Source: Sulfuriroseicoccus oceanibius (GTDB taxonomy: Bacteria > Verrucomicrobiota > Verrucomicrobiia > Verrucomicrobiales > SLCJ01). Taken from it: a DNA stretch of 64,000 nucleotides. Numbering within the stretch: the stretch's first letter is position 1; each line of letters begins with the position of its first letter. The notes under the pieces were generated by a model. That model saw only the letters and a list, made by a program, of their open reading frames with translations, had not been told where the DNA came from and did no database searches. Below, piece by piece: positions 8,485-17,421 of this stretch. The translations under genes were made by a program, and so were the position numbers. Location of the stretch: positions 2,108,001-2,172,000 of the forward strand of contig NZ_CP066776.1 in NCBI RefSeq assembly GCF_010681825.2, written 5' to 3'.

Positions 8485-9543
8485 TTAGATTTCCTTCGAG
8501 TTGTCCGACTGGTCGTTTTTACCGGCGATGTGATCGCGCATGTCGGTATCGGCCACGAGGTTTTTGTAGCGGGTGTAATCCATGATCCCGAGGTTGCCGG
8601 AGCGGAATGCTTCGGCGATGGCGAGTGGGATTTCGGCTTCGGCCTCGACCACGCGGGCGCGTTGCTCCTGCGTGCGGGCGGCCATTTCCTGCTCGGTGGC
8701 GACAGCTGCTGCGCGGCGAGCTTCGGCTTTTGCCTGAGCGACGAGTTTGTCGGCTTCGGCCTGCTCTGCCTGGAGCTTGGCGCCGATGTTGTCTCCGACA
8801 TCGACGTCAGCGATATCGATCGAAAGGATCTCGTAGGCGGTTCCCGAGTCGAGGCCGCGGGCCAGAACGTGGTGCGAGATGTTGTCCGGGTTCTCGAGCA
8901 CGTCTTTATAGGACTTGGCCGAGCCGATCGAGGTGACGATGCCTTCGCCGACACGGGCGATGATGGTTTCATCCGTAGCACCACCGACGAAGCGGTCGAG
9001 GTTGGTGCGCACGGTGACGCGGGCCGACGCGCGGACCGCGATGCCGTCACGGGCTACGGCGTCGATCTTGCGGCCTTGGCCCGGGCAATCGATGACCATT
9101 GGGTTGATCGACGTGCGCACGGCTTCCAAGACGGTCTTGGCGGTGCCTTTCACGGCGAGGTCGATGGCGCAGGCGCGGTCGAATGTCAGTCCGAGGCCGG
9201 CTTTGTCTGCGGCGATCAGTGCGAGCACCACACTGTTGACGTCACCTCCGGAGAGGAAGTGTGCTTCGAGTTCATCAGTGGTGCGGGAGAGTCCGGCTTT
9301 GGCGGCGGTAATGCGGGCGTCGACAATCAGTGATGGCGGAACCTTCCGTAGCGTCATGGCGACGAGGTTGAGCATGCTGACCGGAGCTCCGGCAATGCGG
9401 GCGCGCAGCCAGATCATGCCGAACTTGAGCAGCAGGATAATGACGACGAATAGGAAAAGCCCGACGACTGCAATGCCGATGAGTTTCGGAAGTTCCGAGG
9501 CGGCGAGCACGGGGTGGAGGAGTGAGGTGATCATGGTTCTCAA
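8485..9543 (-). CDS. floA: Flotillin-like protein FloA (UPF0365)
   Basis: The 352-residue protein has an N-terminal hydrophobic hairpin or helix (about 19-45) and then the flotillin/SPFH-like core ([52 protein letters not shown] region). A charged Ala/Glu/Gln-rich coiled coil follows at about 255-305. Bacterial FloA (about 330 residues in Bacillus) assembles into functional membrane microdomains. A second Met at residue 4 is an alternative start. Gene order floA plus a small membrane protein suggests a two-gene unit reading away from exbB, which starts about 500 bp away in the opposite direction. Confidence 0.93.
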   Translation of the reverse strand: MRTMITSLLHPVLAASELPKLIGIAVVGLFLFVVIILLLKFGMIWLRARIAGAPVSMLNLVAMTLRKVPPSLIVDARITAAKAGLSRTTDELEAHFLSGGDVNSVVLALIAADKAGLGLTFDRACAIDLAVKGTAKTVLEAVRTSINPMVIDCPGQGRKIDAVARDGIAVRASARVTVRTNLDRFVGGATDETIIARVGEGIVTSIGSAKSYKDVLENPDNISHHVLARGLDSGTAYEILSIDIADVDVGDNIGAKLQAEQAEADKLVAQAKAEARRAAAVATEQEMAARTQEQRARVVEAEAEIPLAIAEAFRSGNLGIMDYTRYKNLVADTDMRDHIAGKNDQSDNSKEI

Positions 9544-10058
9544 GCGGTGATGGACAAATCAGAGGTGGGGGCGGTTGCCACCACGCACAGGTTAGTTTTG
9601 GCCTTTTTTATGTGTGGGTGGCAACGGGAATCTGTTGTGAATTGGCGGCGTGGGTACGTGCGACCTGTGGAAATTTTTCGAGATCTTTCTAAGTCGTGAG
9701 AATTGTGGGGCGTCTTGAGTGGGCAATCCACCAATGGGTGGATTGTTTGGTGATGTGATGTATCTTTTCCGCTTTGGCGGTGGATCTTACACACCGTCAA
9801 ATGGTTATTCGTGCTGATCGTCAGGTTGGTGTGGATCGTGTGATGTGAGGATTTGATTCAAATGGCAGCTATTTCCGCTCAGCTGGGGGGAAATAGCCGG
9901 CCAATCTAAATTCTGGCTTTACACGTAATCGACTCCACCGATGATGTAGCCTGCTTCTGATCCGCGGAGGTTTCGGTCTATCCGAGGCGCTGCGGCCGTT
10001 GCAGGACAACGAAGATCCCTCTCTTAAAAATACCCAAAATTAAAGAAACCCAGTCTCC
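9544..10058. other. Divergent intergenic region between floA and exbB
   Basis: No gene is credible in these 515 bp. The region must hold the promoters of floA (minus) and exbB (plus). A palindrome CAATCCACC-AAT-GGGTGGATTG lies at about 9724-9743; it has no T-run and might be an operator or an RNA hairpin. Composition is lower in GC than the neighbouring genes. Confidence 0.5.
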
Positions 10059-10862
10059 ATGAAGAGTATTCTTAATTCCGGCAAGTCGTCGCTCGGTTAC
10101 GCATCATCCGCCATCACTTTTGCTGTGTTGAGTGCCACCCAGGTGCTTGCCCAAGACGAGGAAGGTGCGGAAGCTGCCGCCGAGGAACTTTCGATGTTCG
10201 ACAACATCGTCCAGAACGGTGGTCCATTCATCTGGGTGCTTGCAGCGCTCTCCCTTTGCTTGATTGGTTTGGCTGTGTTCAACGCAATGGCCCTTCGTGC
10301 GCAAAACTTCACCCCTGCTGATCTGCGCGTGGTGATGCTTGACCATATGGCCAACTGCCGTGTGCGTTCCGCTATTGAAGTTGCCAACTCGAGCCCGAGC
10401 TTCTTCGGCCGTATGATGGCTCACGCTCTGCCACACGTCGACGCGACCCGTCCTGAAGATCTCGGCAACGAGGCTGTGGAAGATGCAATGGCTGAGTTCA
10501 CCATCGATGAGACCCGTGCGCCAATGACCTGGGTCAACTACTTCAACGTGATCACCCAGGCCGCACCGATGCTCGGTCTCCTTGGTACCGTTTCCGGTAT
10601 GGTGAGCGCATTCGCCAAGCTGGGTAAAGAAGCTGACCCATCGATGCTGGCAGGTAACATTTCCGAGGCTCTCTTCACCACCATGGGTGGTCTGATCATC
10701 GCGATCCCAAGTCTTTTCTGCTTCTACTTCTTCCGCAACCGTTTGCAGAAGCTTGTGGCTGAGTCGCATCAGGCAGGCCGCGAGATGATGGAAGCTTCCA
10801 TCCAGGCTGTGAACGCAGACCAGCAGATGGCCAAGGTGCCAGAAGGTCTTCACGCCGAGTAA
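10059..10862 (+). CDS. exbB: MotA/TolQ/ExbB proton channel family protein
   Basis: The 267-residue protein has a cleavable-looking signal peptide (about 1-31, ending in VLAQ), an acidic stretch and three membrane helices. These fall at roughly 54-76, 165-190 and 205-228, the usual ExbB/TolQ topology preceded by an extra signal sequence. The family segment APMLGLLGTVSGMVSAF is present in helix 2. ExbB forms the stator pentamer that uses the proton gradient to energise TonB or similar partners. Three ExbD genes follow on the same strand (first 142 bp downstream), and no tonB is visible nearby. Confidence 0.92.
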   Translation: MKSILNSGKSSLGYASSAITFAVLSATQVLAQDEEGAEAAAEELSMFDNIVQNGGPFIWVLAALSLCLIGLAVFNAMALRAQNFTPADLRVVMLDHMANCRVRSAIEVANSSPSFFGRMMAHALPHVDATRPEDLGNEAVEDAMAEFTIDETRAPMTWVNYFNVITQAAPMLGLLGTVSGMVSAFAKLGKEADPSMLAGNISEALFTTMGGLIIAIPSLFCFYFFRNRLQKLVAESHQAGREMMEASIQAVNADQQMAKVPEGLHAE

Positions 10863-11004
10863 TCACTGATGCGTCCCGAGTTTCCGGTGGTCGGTTTTCC
10901 GATCGGCGGTGCGGGACGGACGGGTAGGGCTGAGTTCCCTGCCAAAACCCCTCGAAGGCTCCCGGAGTTTGCGCTCCGGGGGGAATGAATCAGGAAACAA
11001 ATTT

Positions 11005-11484
11005 ATGGCATCTCAGAAGCTACAAGCCTCGGCTAGCAATCAGCTCGATGACATGCAAATGGACATGTCGCCGATGATCGACATGGTGTTCCTGCTGCTG
11101 ATTTTCTTCATGGTGGCATCCACCATGATCACCCAGCGGAAAGACCCCGATGTGGTGGTTCCGATCGCACCAAAGGGTCAGGACGTGAAGACAGCGCAGG
11201 GGCGGATCACGATCAACGTGTATTCCGATGCGGTCATGAAGAAGAAAGGGCGCAACACGCCGTACGCCGACGTCAACAGTGTCGAGTTGACCCGTGAGGG
11301 GATCACTCGCCTGGTCGAGAAAGAGCGTTTGGCCAACGAGCAGGTCGGAACCAAGAGCATTCTCTATGTGCGTGGTGACCAGGCTGCTATTGTCCAGCAC
11401 GTCAAGACCGTCATTGCCGCCGCGGCAAAGGGTGGTGTGAACGATGTGATCTTCTCGGGTTACAGCCGCAAAGTCGGCCAGTAA
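11005..11484 (+). CDS. exbD: ExbD/TolR family biopolymer transport protein (copy 1)
   Basis: I chose the ATG at 11005, which gives 159 residues; it follows a CAGGAAAC ribosome-binding site. The frame further upstream translates hairpin-rich spacer. The single helix (about 22-42) is preceded by MSPMIDMVF, with the conserved membrane Asp that takes part in proton translocation. The remainder is a periplasmic ExbD domain (ITINVYSD...ILYVRGDQAAIVQHVKTVI). It differs from copies 2 and 3, which resemble each other, so exbB probably works with a heteromeric ExbD set. A GC hairpin, CCCGGAG-TTTGCG-CTCCGGG, sits just upstream. Confidence 0.92.
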   Translation: MASQKLQASASNQLDDMQMDMSPMIDMVFLLLIFFMVASTMITQRKDPDVVVPIAPKGQDVKTAQGRITINVYSDAVMKKKGRNTPYADVNSVELTREGITRLVEKERLANEQVGTKSILYVRGDQAAIVQHVKTVIAAAAKGGVNDVIFSGYSRKVGQ

Positions 11485-11534
11485 GGCAACAAATCAATCA
11501 GGGTGGATTTCACCCGCTATCCCCAGAATAGTTT

Positions 11535-12002
11535 ATGGCTCGCAAAGTAAAGTACAAACCAGCGAACGATCCGGAACCGGGGCTCGATATCTCGTCGTTG
11601 ATCGACGTGAGCTTCCTTCTCTTGATCTACTTCCTGGTGACCACGACCCTCAAACCCAAAGAGGTGGACGTGGGGATCCGTCTTCCTTCGGCGATCTCCG
11701 GAGGTACTCCTCCCGAGTTGCCACCACTGTCATTGGCATTGGAAGAAGACGGAACCGTGATCGCCAACCCGGACCAGTCCGCAGAGGCTCTCGGGCGCAT
11801 GGATGACAAGTTCCGCAATAAGAAGTTGTTCCAGCGCTTGAGCGATTACAAAGAAACCGCGGATCGTGCGGGGCAGACTGCGCGCATTATGTTGCGTGCG
11901 TCGAACGCCGCCGAGAACCAGAAGTTGATTACTGTATTCAACGAGATCAGCGCGGTGGGGATTGAGGATGTGACCTTGGATGGATTCCTTGGTGACGAGT
12001 AA
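11535..12002 (+). CDS. exbD: ExbD/TolR family biopolymer transport protein (copy 2)
   Basis: The 155-residue product has the membrane helix LDISSLIDVSFLLLIYFLVT at 18-37, with the conserved Asp at about 25, then a periplasmic domain that includes PPLSLALEEDGTV and LRASNAAENQKLITVFNEIS. It starts 50 bp after copy 1 and ends at a strong terminator, so exbB-exbD1-exbD2 forms one unit. It is a close paralogue of the broken copy at 12183-12646: the helix region is almost identical and the C-terminal GIEDV-LDGF is shared. Confidence 0.92.
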   Translation: MARKVKYKPANDPEPGLDISSLIDVSFLLLIYFLVTTTLKPKEVDVGIRLPSAISGGTPPELPPLSLALEEDGTVIANPDQSAEALGRMDDKFRNKKLFQRLSDYKETADRAGQTARIMLRASNAAENQKLITVFNEISAVGIEDVTLDGFLGDE

Positions 12003-12028
12003 GTCCCAATTCCAGATAGTTTAAGAAG

Positions 12029-12065
12029 TGCGGCCCGATGTGATTCATCGGGCCGCATTTTTTTA
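12029..12065 (+). terminator. Rho-independent terminator after exbD copy 2
   Basis: TGCGGCCCGATG at 12029-12040 pairs perfectly with CATCGGGCCGCA at 12046-12057 around TGATT and is followed by TTTTTTTA. Confidence 0.93.
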
Positions 12066-12182
12066 TTCTCAGATCGGGCATGCGGTAGTAGCGTATCCGT
12101 TGCTAGCAATTCTCATGAACTTCGTGTCGATTCGCGGGTGTGCGGGATCTTGTTGGCGAGTTCGATTCGTATTTGATTCATT

Positions 12183-12646
12183 ATGAGAGAGCGCAAGTCC
12201 CCAAAGTTGGCCACGGCTCAGGAGCCGGGATTGGATATTTCGTCGTTGATTGATGTCAGCTTCCTGTTGCTCATCTACTTTCTGGTAACGACGACGCTGA
12301 AGCCGAAGGAAGTCGACCTTGGGTTCCGCTTGCCGGGTGAGGGGGGGGGGGGGGAGCGCCGCTTTTACCGCCAATTGCGCTGTCCTTGGAGGCGGATGGA
12401 TCGGTGGTGGTTAATCCGGAGGGATCTGCGGAGAACCTTGGTGCGGCCGGAGCGGATTATCGCAATCACAAACTGCATCAGCGACTGTTGGACTACAAGG
12501 TGACTGCGGATCGTGCCGGACAGGACGCGCGGATTAGTCTGCGCGCGGCGAATGAGGCTGCCGGTCAGGATTTGATGGCGGTCTTCAATGAGATCAATGC
12601 AGTCGGCATCGAGGATGTGGCTCTCGACGGGTTTGCCGGGCTTTGA
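12183..12646 (+). pseudogene. exbD: Third exbD, frameshifted in a 14-G run (possibly phase-variable)
   Basis: The first frame starts with ATG at 12183 and encodes the ExbD N-terminus and helix (LDISSLIDVSFLLLIYFLVT). It derails after the G run at 12341-12354 and reaches a stop by 12503. The correct continuation is in another frame and reads APLLPPIALSLEADGSVVVN on to LDGFAGL at 12646. This aligns with copy 2 (PPELPPLSLALEEDGTVIAN). Runs of 12 or 15 G would restore one protein of about 154 residues. There is no other damage, so it could be an assembly error in the homopolymer, a recent mutation, or slipped-strand on/off switching. It has its own terminator and sits 180 bp after the copy 2 stop. 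Confidence 0.85.
12341..12354 (+). repeat. Homopolymer of 14 G inside exbD copy 3
   Basis: Fourteen consecutive G lie at the junction between the membrane helix and periplasmic domain of the third exbD. The open frame is disrupted exactly here. Confidence 0.95.
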
Positions 12647-12669
12647 TTTTGAAGGTTTTGATGAGTGTT

Positions 12670-12700
12670 GCGGCATGGCTTCGGTCATGCCGCTTTTTTT
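12670..12700 (+). terminator. Rho-independent terminator after exbD copy 3
   Basis: GCGGCATG at 12670-12677 pairs with CATGCCGC at 12686-12693 across GCTTCGGT, followed by seven T. Confidence 0.9.
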
Positions 12701-12794
12701 GCGGATGTTTTGAGGGATAGATTGGTGCTGGATGATGCGTTAGGGCGGTTTCTTTGAGAGTTAACGCCCGGTGAGGCGCGATTTGAGTGATTTG

Positions 12795-14306
12795 ATGATG
12801 AAGCGATTGATTTTGAGCTGTGTTGGGTTGGTGTTTGCGTTGGCGAGTGTGAGTGCTGAGGTCGAACGACCGAATCTCTTGGTCTTTCTGGTGGATGACA
12901 TGGGGGTGATGGACACCTCGCTGCCGTTTCTGGCGGATAAGGACGGTCAGCCGAAGCGTTATCCATTGAACGAGCGGTATCGCACGCCGTCGATGGAGCG
13001 CATGGGCGAGCAATCGTTGAGGTTTTCGCGCTTTTATGCGCACAGCGTGTGTTCGCCATCGCGGATTTCATTGATCACAGGCCAAGGATCCGCACGGCAT
13101 CGGACGACCACATGGGTGAACCCATTCCAGGACAACGGGGAGTTGCCAGGTTGGAATTGGGTGGGGCCGGATGAACAGTCAGTGACGCTACCGCGGTTAT
13201 TGCAATCTGCCGGGTACCGGACAATTCATTGCGGCAAGGCGCATTTTGGTCCGGTCGGGAAGCCTGGCGAGGATCCGTTGGTTGTTGGGTTTGATGTGAA
13301 TATTGCGGGGTGTTCGTGGGGTCAGCCCGGGAGCTATTACGGTGAGCGGAATTATGGCGAGGGGCGGAGGCACGCCGTGCCGGGCTTGGATGCGTATCAC
13401 GGCAGCGACACGTTTTTGACGGAGGCTCTGACCTTGGAAATGAAGTCGGCAATTGCGGCCTCGGTTAGGGATGGTAAGCCGTTCTTTGCGCACATGAGCC
13501 ATTATGCTTTGCATGCGCCGTTCGAGTCGGACCCTCGATTCGCGGCAAATTACGCGTCCTTGGGGGGGAGTGCTCATGCCAAGGCGTTTGCGACATTGGT
13601 TGAAGGGATGGACAAGTCGCTCGGCGACCTGATTGATCATTTGGAGCAGTTGGGCGTGGCGGAGGAGACGCTGATTGTGTTCCTCGGGGACAATGGAACC
13701 GACGCACCGATTGGCGGGCTAGAAGAGGTGGCTTGTGCGGCTCCGCTGCGCGGGAAGAAAGGGACAAGGTTCGAGGGCGGGACGCGGGCTCCGTTGATGA
13801 TCGGCTGGGCGAAGCTGGATGCCGACCATCCGGTGCAGCGCAAGTTTCCAGTGAGAGTCGGGCTGGAGTCGAATACCTTCGCTACGATCAATGATCTGTT
13901 TCCAACCTTGCTGGAGGTGGCTGGTGTGAAGTCACCGGATGGGCATGTGGTCGACGGCGAGAGTTTGGCGGATCTGTTGGCGGGTAATGTGGTTAAACGA
14001 AGTGCTCCGAAAGAGTTTCTGATGCACTTTCCGCACCGGCACAACAGCAGCTGGTTTACCTCGCTGCATCAGGGGGAGTGGAAGTTAATCTACAACTACC
14101 GCAAGCCTGCGGCCCAGCGATACGAGCTGTACCATCTCGCGGAGGATCCCTCCGAGAGTCGGAATTTGGCGGCTCAGCAGCCGGAGAAGTTGAAATTGCT
14201 CGTCGAGCGGATGGTGGTGTTGCTCAATGAGAGTGATGCCGTGTTGGCGCGGGATGCGAACTCAGGTGAGGCGGTGTTGCCGGTTGTGCCTGGGGGCGGG
14301 GATTGA
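12795..14306 (+). CDS. Secreted Cys-type sulfatase (arylsulfatase family)
   Basis: From the ATG at 12795 the protein has 503 residues; a GTG at 12771 would add eight. A signal peptide (MKRLILSCVGLVFALASVSA) exports it. The sulfatase signature CSPSR is at 86-90, where the Cys would be converted to formylglycine by a maturase that is not encoded in this window. Metal ligands are visible as D34-D35 in LVDDMG and in the GDNGT motif (D299, N300). The fold extends to the C-terminal sub-domain (GEWKLIYNYRKP, YELYHLAEDPSESRNLA). The enzyme hydrolyses sulfate esters, probably on sulfated polysaccharides as in marine and mucin-degrading Verrucomicrobia. Substrate cannot be told from sequence. Confidence 0.93.
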   Translation: MMKRLILSCVGLVFALASVSAEVERPNLLVFLVDDMGVMDTSLPFLADKDGQPKRYPLNERYRTPSMERMGEQSLRFSRFYAHSVCSPSRISLITGQGSARHRTTTWVNPFQDNGELPGWNWVGPDEQSVTLPRLLQSAGYRTIHCGKAHFGPVGKPGEDPLVVGFDVNIAGCSWGQPGSYYGERNYGEGRRHAVPGLDAYHGSDTFLTEALTLEMKSAIAASVRDGKPFFAHMSHYALHAPFESDPRFAANYASLGGSAHAKAFATLVEGMDKSLGDLIDHLEQLGVAEETLIVFLGDNGTDAPIGGLEEVACAAPLRGKKGTRFEGGTRAPLMIGWAKLDADHPVQRKFPVRVGLESNTFATINDLFPTLLEVAGVKSPDGHVVDGESLADLLAGNVVKRSAPKEFLMHFPHRHNSSWFTSLHQGEWKLIYNYRKPAAQRYELYHLAEDPSESRNLAAQQPEKLKLLVERMVVLLNESDAVLARDANSGEAVLPVVPGGGD

Positions 14307-14467
14307 TCCGCGGGGGGAGAGTGGCGATTCCTTCACCTTTGCACTTGATTCGGCGGTGATTCACGACGTAGCTTGCCGTTCCCGCCATCATTATCGGTTG
14401 CGGCAGTCGCAGAGCGCGGTAGTTTTCCGCAGAAACCCTCTGCATCAGACGACTTCATCACAGCATC

Positions 14468-14722
14468 ATGGGAAAACAATACAATAAACTCGAGAAGCGT
14501 AAGCGCCGGAAGAATGCACTGAAGCGTAAGGCGGAACGTGCCAAGCAGTCCGCAGCAGCAGCCAAGGCGTCGAAGCCAAAGGCAGCAAAGAAGCCAGCGA
14601 CCAAGAAGACCGCCGCTAAGAAAACCGCTGCCAAGAAGACCGCAGCCAAGAAAGCTCCGGCTAAGAAGACTGCAGCTAAGAAAGCTGCCGCCAAGAAGGC
14701 TCCGAAGACTACCGAGGAGTAA
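14468..14722 (+). CDS. Lysine/alanine-rich histone H1-like protein
   Basis: The 84-residue protein begins with a basic helix-like segment (MGKQYNKLEKRKRRKNALKR). It continues with about six AAKK-type units (KKTAA, KKAPA, KKAAA) and ends in an acidic TTEE. Repeats of this kind resemble the tails of histone H1-like Hc1/Hc2 proteins and predict nucleic-acid binding through disordered cationic repeats. Codons AAG and AAA alternate within the repeats, so they may expand or contract by recombination. It stands alone with its own terminator. A chromatin role is inference; RNA or ribosome binding is equally possible. Confidence 0.8.
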   Translation: MGKQYNKLEKRKRRKNALKRKAERAKQSAAAAKASKPKAAKKPATKKTAAKKTAAKKTAAKKAPAKKTAAKKAAAKKAPKTTEE

Positions 14723-14748
14723 GAATCGGCGGATGATTATTTATCCCT

Positions 14749-14790
14749 AAACGGGTACCAGCAAGCAGATTGCCGGTGCCCGTTTTTTTT
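14749..14790 (+). terminator. Rho-independent terminator after the lysine-rich gene
   Basis: AAACGGGTACC at 14749-14759 pairs with GGTGCCCGTTT at 14775-14785 (one wobble), followed by a T-run. Confidence 0.88.
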
Positions 14791-14818
14791 GTTTTCAGGG
14801 ATTGAGTTGGCAGATGTG

Positions 14819-15268
14819 ATGGAGCGTAGGTTGTTGTTGGTGGACGGGCACAGTGCGATTCATGCGTGGCCTGAGATGAAGTCGGTGATCCGGCGTGGTG
14901 GTGGCGATGCGACCGAGCCAGCGCGGCGGATGTTGGTGCAGGCGTTGGCGGCGATTGCCGATGCGACGGAGGTCGAGGTGGCGGTGGTTTTTGATGGCAA
15001 AGGTGGGCGTCACGAGCAGGTGGACGAGTCGACGACCGGAATCCGAGTGGTCTTTAGTGGAGGCAAGCGCTCGGCGGACGGAATGATCGAGCGGGTGGTG
15101 GCAAAGCACGGGGCTGAGATTGCGATTACGGTGGCGTCCAATGATCGGTTGGTGCTTGATGCGGCGATGGCTGGTGGCGCGGATGCCATGAGTATCCGGG
15201 GATTACAGCAGTGGGTGGACTCGTGCGACCGAGACTTCCGCGATCGTTACGGGCGCTATCTGCGCTGA
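14819..15268 (+). CDS. NYN-domain (YacP-like) ribonuclease
   Basis: The ATG at 14819 gives 149 residues; an upstream TTG falls inside the preceding terminator. LLLVDGHSAIHAWPEM holds the first conserved Asp (D9) of the NYN/PIN-like fold, VEVAVVFDGKGG the second and ITVASNDRLVLDAAM the third, forming the acidic metal site. YacP/Rae1-type NYN proteins cleave RNA, in Bacillus on the ribosome. It is a short cytoplasmic protein with no associated partner. Assignment to the NYN_YacP family is by motif pattern. Confidence 0.82.
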   Translation: MERRLLLVDGHSAIHAWPEMKSVIRRGGGDATEPARRMLVQALAAIADATEVEVAVVFDGKGGRHEQVDESTTGIRVVFSGGKRSADGMIERVVAKHGAEIAITVASNDRLVLDAAMAGGADAMSIRGLQQWVDSCDRDFRDRYGRYLR

Positions 15269-15328
15269 GGTCGGGAGGAAGGATGAGACTGATTGACGGT
15301 GACGTTGATTTCGTGGTGATCCGAGTCA

Positions 15329-17359
15329 ATGCTCACGGCAGTCATGACTATGAGCACCTCTTCTCAAAATCGATCGGAAACAACGGCGGCCTGGCAGCGA
15401 TGGCTTGGTTTCGGGCGTGGCCGCAATCATTTTTGGTTCGGCGTGGCACTGCTCCTCCTGATGGTCGGGTGTGTCGTGTTTGCGCAGTCGACCGGGAGCG
15501 ACTGGCGTGAGGCGTGGAGTGTGGGGATTGAGAAAGTGGAGGCTGGCAGCCGGAGCAAGGTGAAGGCTGCGGAGATCGCTCAAACTTGTGCCTTTTGGGG
15601 GGCGGTGATCAGCGCGGTGCTCAGCGGTGTGCTTTTGGTGACGCGGCGCTGGTGGTGCGGTGCGGATGCTCCCGAGGGCTTTGGTGCGCTCGCGGAGGAG
15701 GAAGATCCGGCGCGGCGGGGTTTGGAGCGTGCGGTGTTCTGGGGGATGCTGGTGACGGCTGTGGCGGTTGGTTTGCTTCTGCGCCTGCCACGCATGGAAT
15801 TGAGTTTCTACAACGACGAAGCGCATACGTACACGCGTCTCGTGGCCGGGGAGTGGAAGAAGGCGCCGATCGGTGAACAGGGGGCGAAATTTGATGCACC
15901 GCGCTGGGGTGAGACCGCCTTTTCCAACAAGACGGGCAACAACAGCTTCCTCTATTCCATTTTGGCGCGCGCTGCGTTCGACCAGTGGAAGGCGAGCACC
16001 GGGGCCGCGGATGGCGAGGTGTGCGAGTGGATTGTGCGTTTGCCGGTGCTGATTGCCGGGATGTTGACGATTGTGGTGGTCGGATTGGGGGCACGGCGTG
16101 TGGCTGGTCCGTGGGCTGGTGTGGCGGCGATGTGGTTACTGACATTGCACCCGTGGCACTTGAGGTTCAGCACAGAGGCGAGGTCATACGGGTTGGTGAT
16201 GTTGTTTGTGGCTCTAGGTGTGTGGTTGTTGGCGGGGGCGTGGCAGACCAACCGTTGGCGCTGGTGGCTGCCGTACGGGCTGGTGCAGTTTCTGATCGTT
16301 TACAGCTATCCGGGTGCGGCGTTTTTGGTGCTTTTTGCCAATGTGGTGTTGGCGGTGCTGTTGGCAGTGCGGGCTTTTACCAAATGCTGTGGTGGTGCGG
16401 GTGTGACCGCGTTGGTTCGCTTGACGGTTTCCGCGTTGTTCGCGGCTATTCCTGCGTTGTTTGTGATGGGGGCACCGGTGGTGAACACACTGGAGGCATT
16501 GGAGAATAGCAAGTCGCTGGCAGGGAGTGTGCCTGACACTTGGTGGGCTGATGTGTTGGCGTCGTTGGCAGGTGGTTTCGGATGGCACAATGCCACACCG
16601 GGGAGTCCGTTGAGTTTGTCGGTCGAGCACGCGCTGGAGAATGGAGCGTGGTTGCAATTGCTGGCGCCAATCATTTTTGCCGTGCTGGTCTTGCTGGGGC
16701 TGATTGCCGGGTTGGTTCGGAATCAGACGCGGCCTCTGGTTCTGGTGTGCTTTGCGGGCGTGGTTTCTATTGGGGCGCTTTACCTCAATAGCGTGAACTC
16801 GGGCAATGTGTTGATGGTCTGGTACGTCGTGCCGGTGCTGCCGTTGCTTGCGGTGATGGGCGGCTTGGGTGTAGCGATGTTGACGTCTCGCGTGGCCCGC
16901 GGGCCGATGGTCACAGCGGCCCCAGCGATGATCCTCGGGCTCGTAGTGGTGTGGGGGATCTGCCTCGCGCGTCCGATCTCGATTTATCGGTTCAACGGGA
17001 AAGCGGATCCGCGTCAGGTGGTGCGTGATGCGCGTGGCGGGGATTTTCCAGAATATTCCGAGCGTCCGATCACCTTTACTTTGTGGTTCGATGGGGATTT
17101 CTACGATCCGCACTTGCGGAAGTTTGTGAGCAGCGATGAGGAGTCGCTGGCGATGTTGGATGCTGCGATCGAGGAAGCGCATGAAGAGCGGCGTCCTTTG
17201 TATGTCTACGTGGCGCAGACGGGGAATGCCACGGCATCGCATCCCAAGGTGATGGAGCGCTTGACCATGTCTGGCGAGTTCACGCGCGGGACGTATCGCT
17301 ACAGCTTTGAGTCGGCTGTGTTTGAGAATTACTCGTTCAAACTGCGGGCGAAGCCGTGA
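15329..17359 (+). CDS. Polytopic GT-C family glycosyltransferase (ArnT/PMT-like)
   Basis: The 676-residue product has about a dozen hydrophobic helices spread over residues 30-560 and a soluble C-terminal domain. A loop after the second helix cluster carries MELSFYNDEAHTYTRL, a typical GT-C acidic motif (DE) for binding lipid-phosphate sugar donors. WLLTLHPWHLRFSTEARSYG follows, as is common in PMT/ArnT-like enzymes that glycosylate proteins or envelope glycans from polyprenyl-phosphate sugars. Mets at residues 1, 6 and 8 are all possible starts. It is not clearly in an operon; the NYN gene is 60 bp upstream and the secretin gene 62 bp downstream. Acceptor and donor are unknown. Confidence 0.82.
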   Translation: MLTAVMTMSTSSQNRSETTAAWQRWLGFGRGRNHFWFGVALLLLMVGCVVFAQSTGSDWREAWSVGIEKVEAGSRSKVKAAEIAQTCAFWGAVISAVLSGVLLVTRRWWCGADAPEGFGALAEEEDPARRGLERAVFWGMLVTAVAVGLLLRLPRMELSFYNDEAHTYTRLVAGEWKKAPIGEQGAKFDAPRWGETAFSNKTGNNSFLYSILARAAFDQWKASTGAADGEVCEWIVRLPVLIAGMLTIVVVGLGARRVAGPWAGVAAMWLLTLHPWHLRFSTEARSYGLVMLFVALGVWLLAGAWQTNRWRWWLPYGLVQFLIVYSYPGAAFLVLFANVVLAVLLAVRAFTKCCGGAGVTALVRLTVSALFAAIPALFVMGAPVVNTLEALENSKSLAGSVPDTWWADVLASLAGGFGWHNATPGSPLSLSVEHALENGAWLQLLAPIIFAVLVLLGLIAGLVRNQTRPLVLVCFAGVVSIGALYLNSVNSGNVLMVWYVVPVLPLLAVMGGLGVAMLTSRVARGPMVTAAPAMILGLVVVWGICLARPISIYRFNGKADPRQVVRDARGGDFPEYSERPITFTLWFDGDFYDPHLRKFVSSDEESLAMLDAAIEEAHEERRPLYVYVAQTGNATASHPKVMERLTMSGEFTRGTYRYSFESAVFENYSFKLRAKP

Positions 17360-17421
17360 AATCAGCAATTATCAGGAAGAATCCTCATTTTTTGCTTACA
17401 TGAGCGGAGGCTCCTGTATAC

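Noticed and set aside
9724..9743. Terminator for floA or a leader of exbB
   Set aside because: The hairpin lacks a T-run on either strand and sits upstream of both genes, so it is only noted as a possible operator.
12386..12646. Separate small gene starting with TTG
   Set aside because: It is the frameshifted second half of exbD copy 3, contiguous in homology with the first half.
15284..15510. ORF overlapping the glycosyltransferase start (MRLIDGDVDF...)
   Set aside because: Out of frame with the membrane protein, overlapping its conserved start, with no family match.
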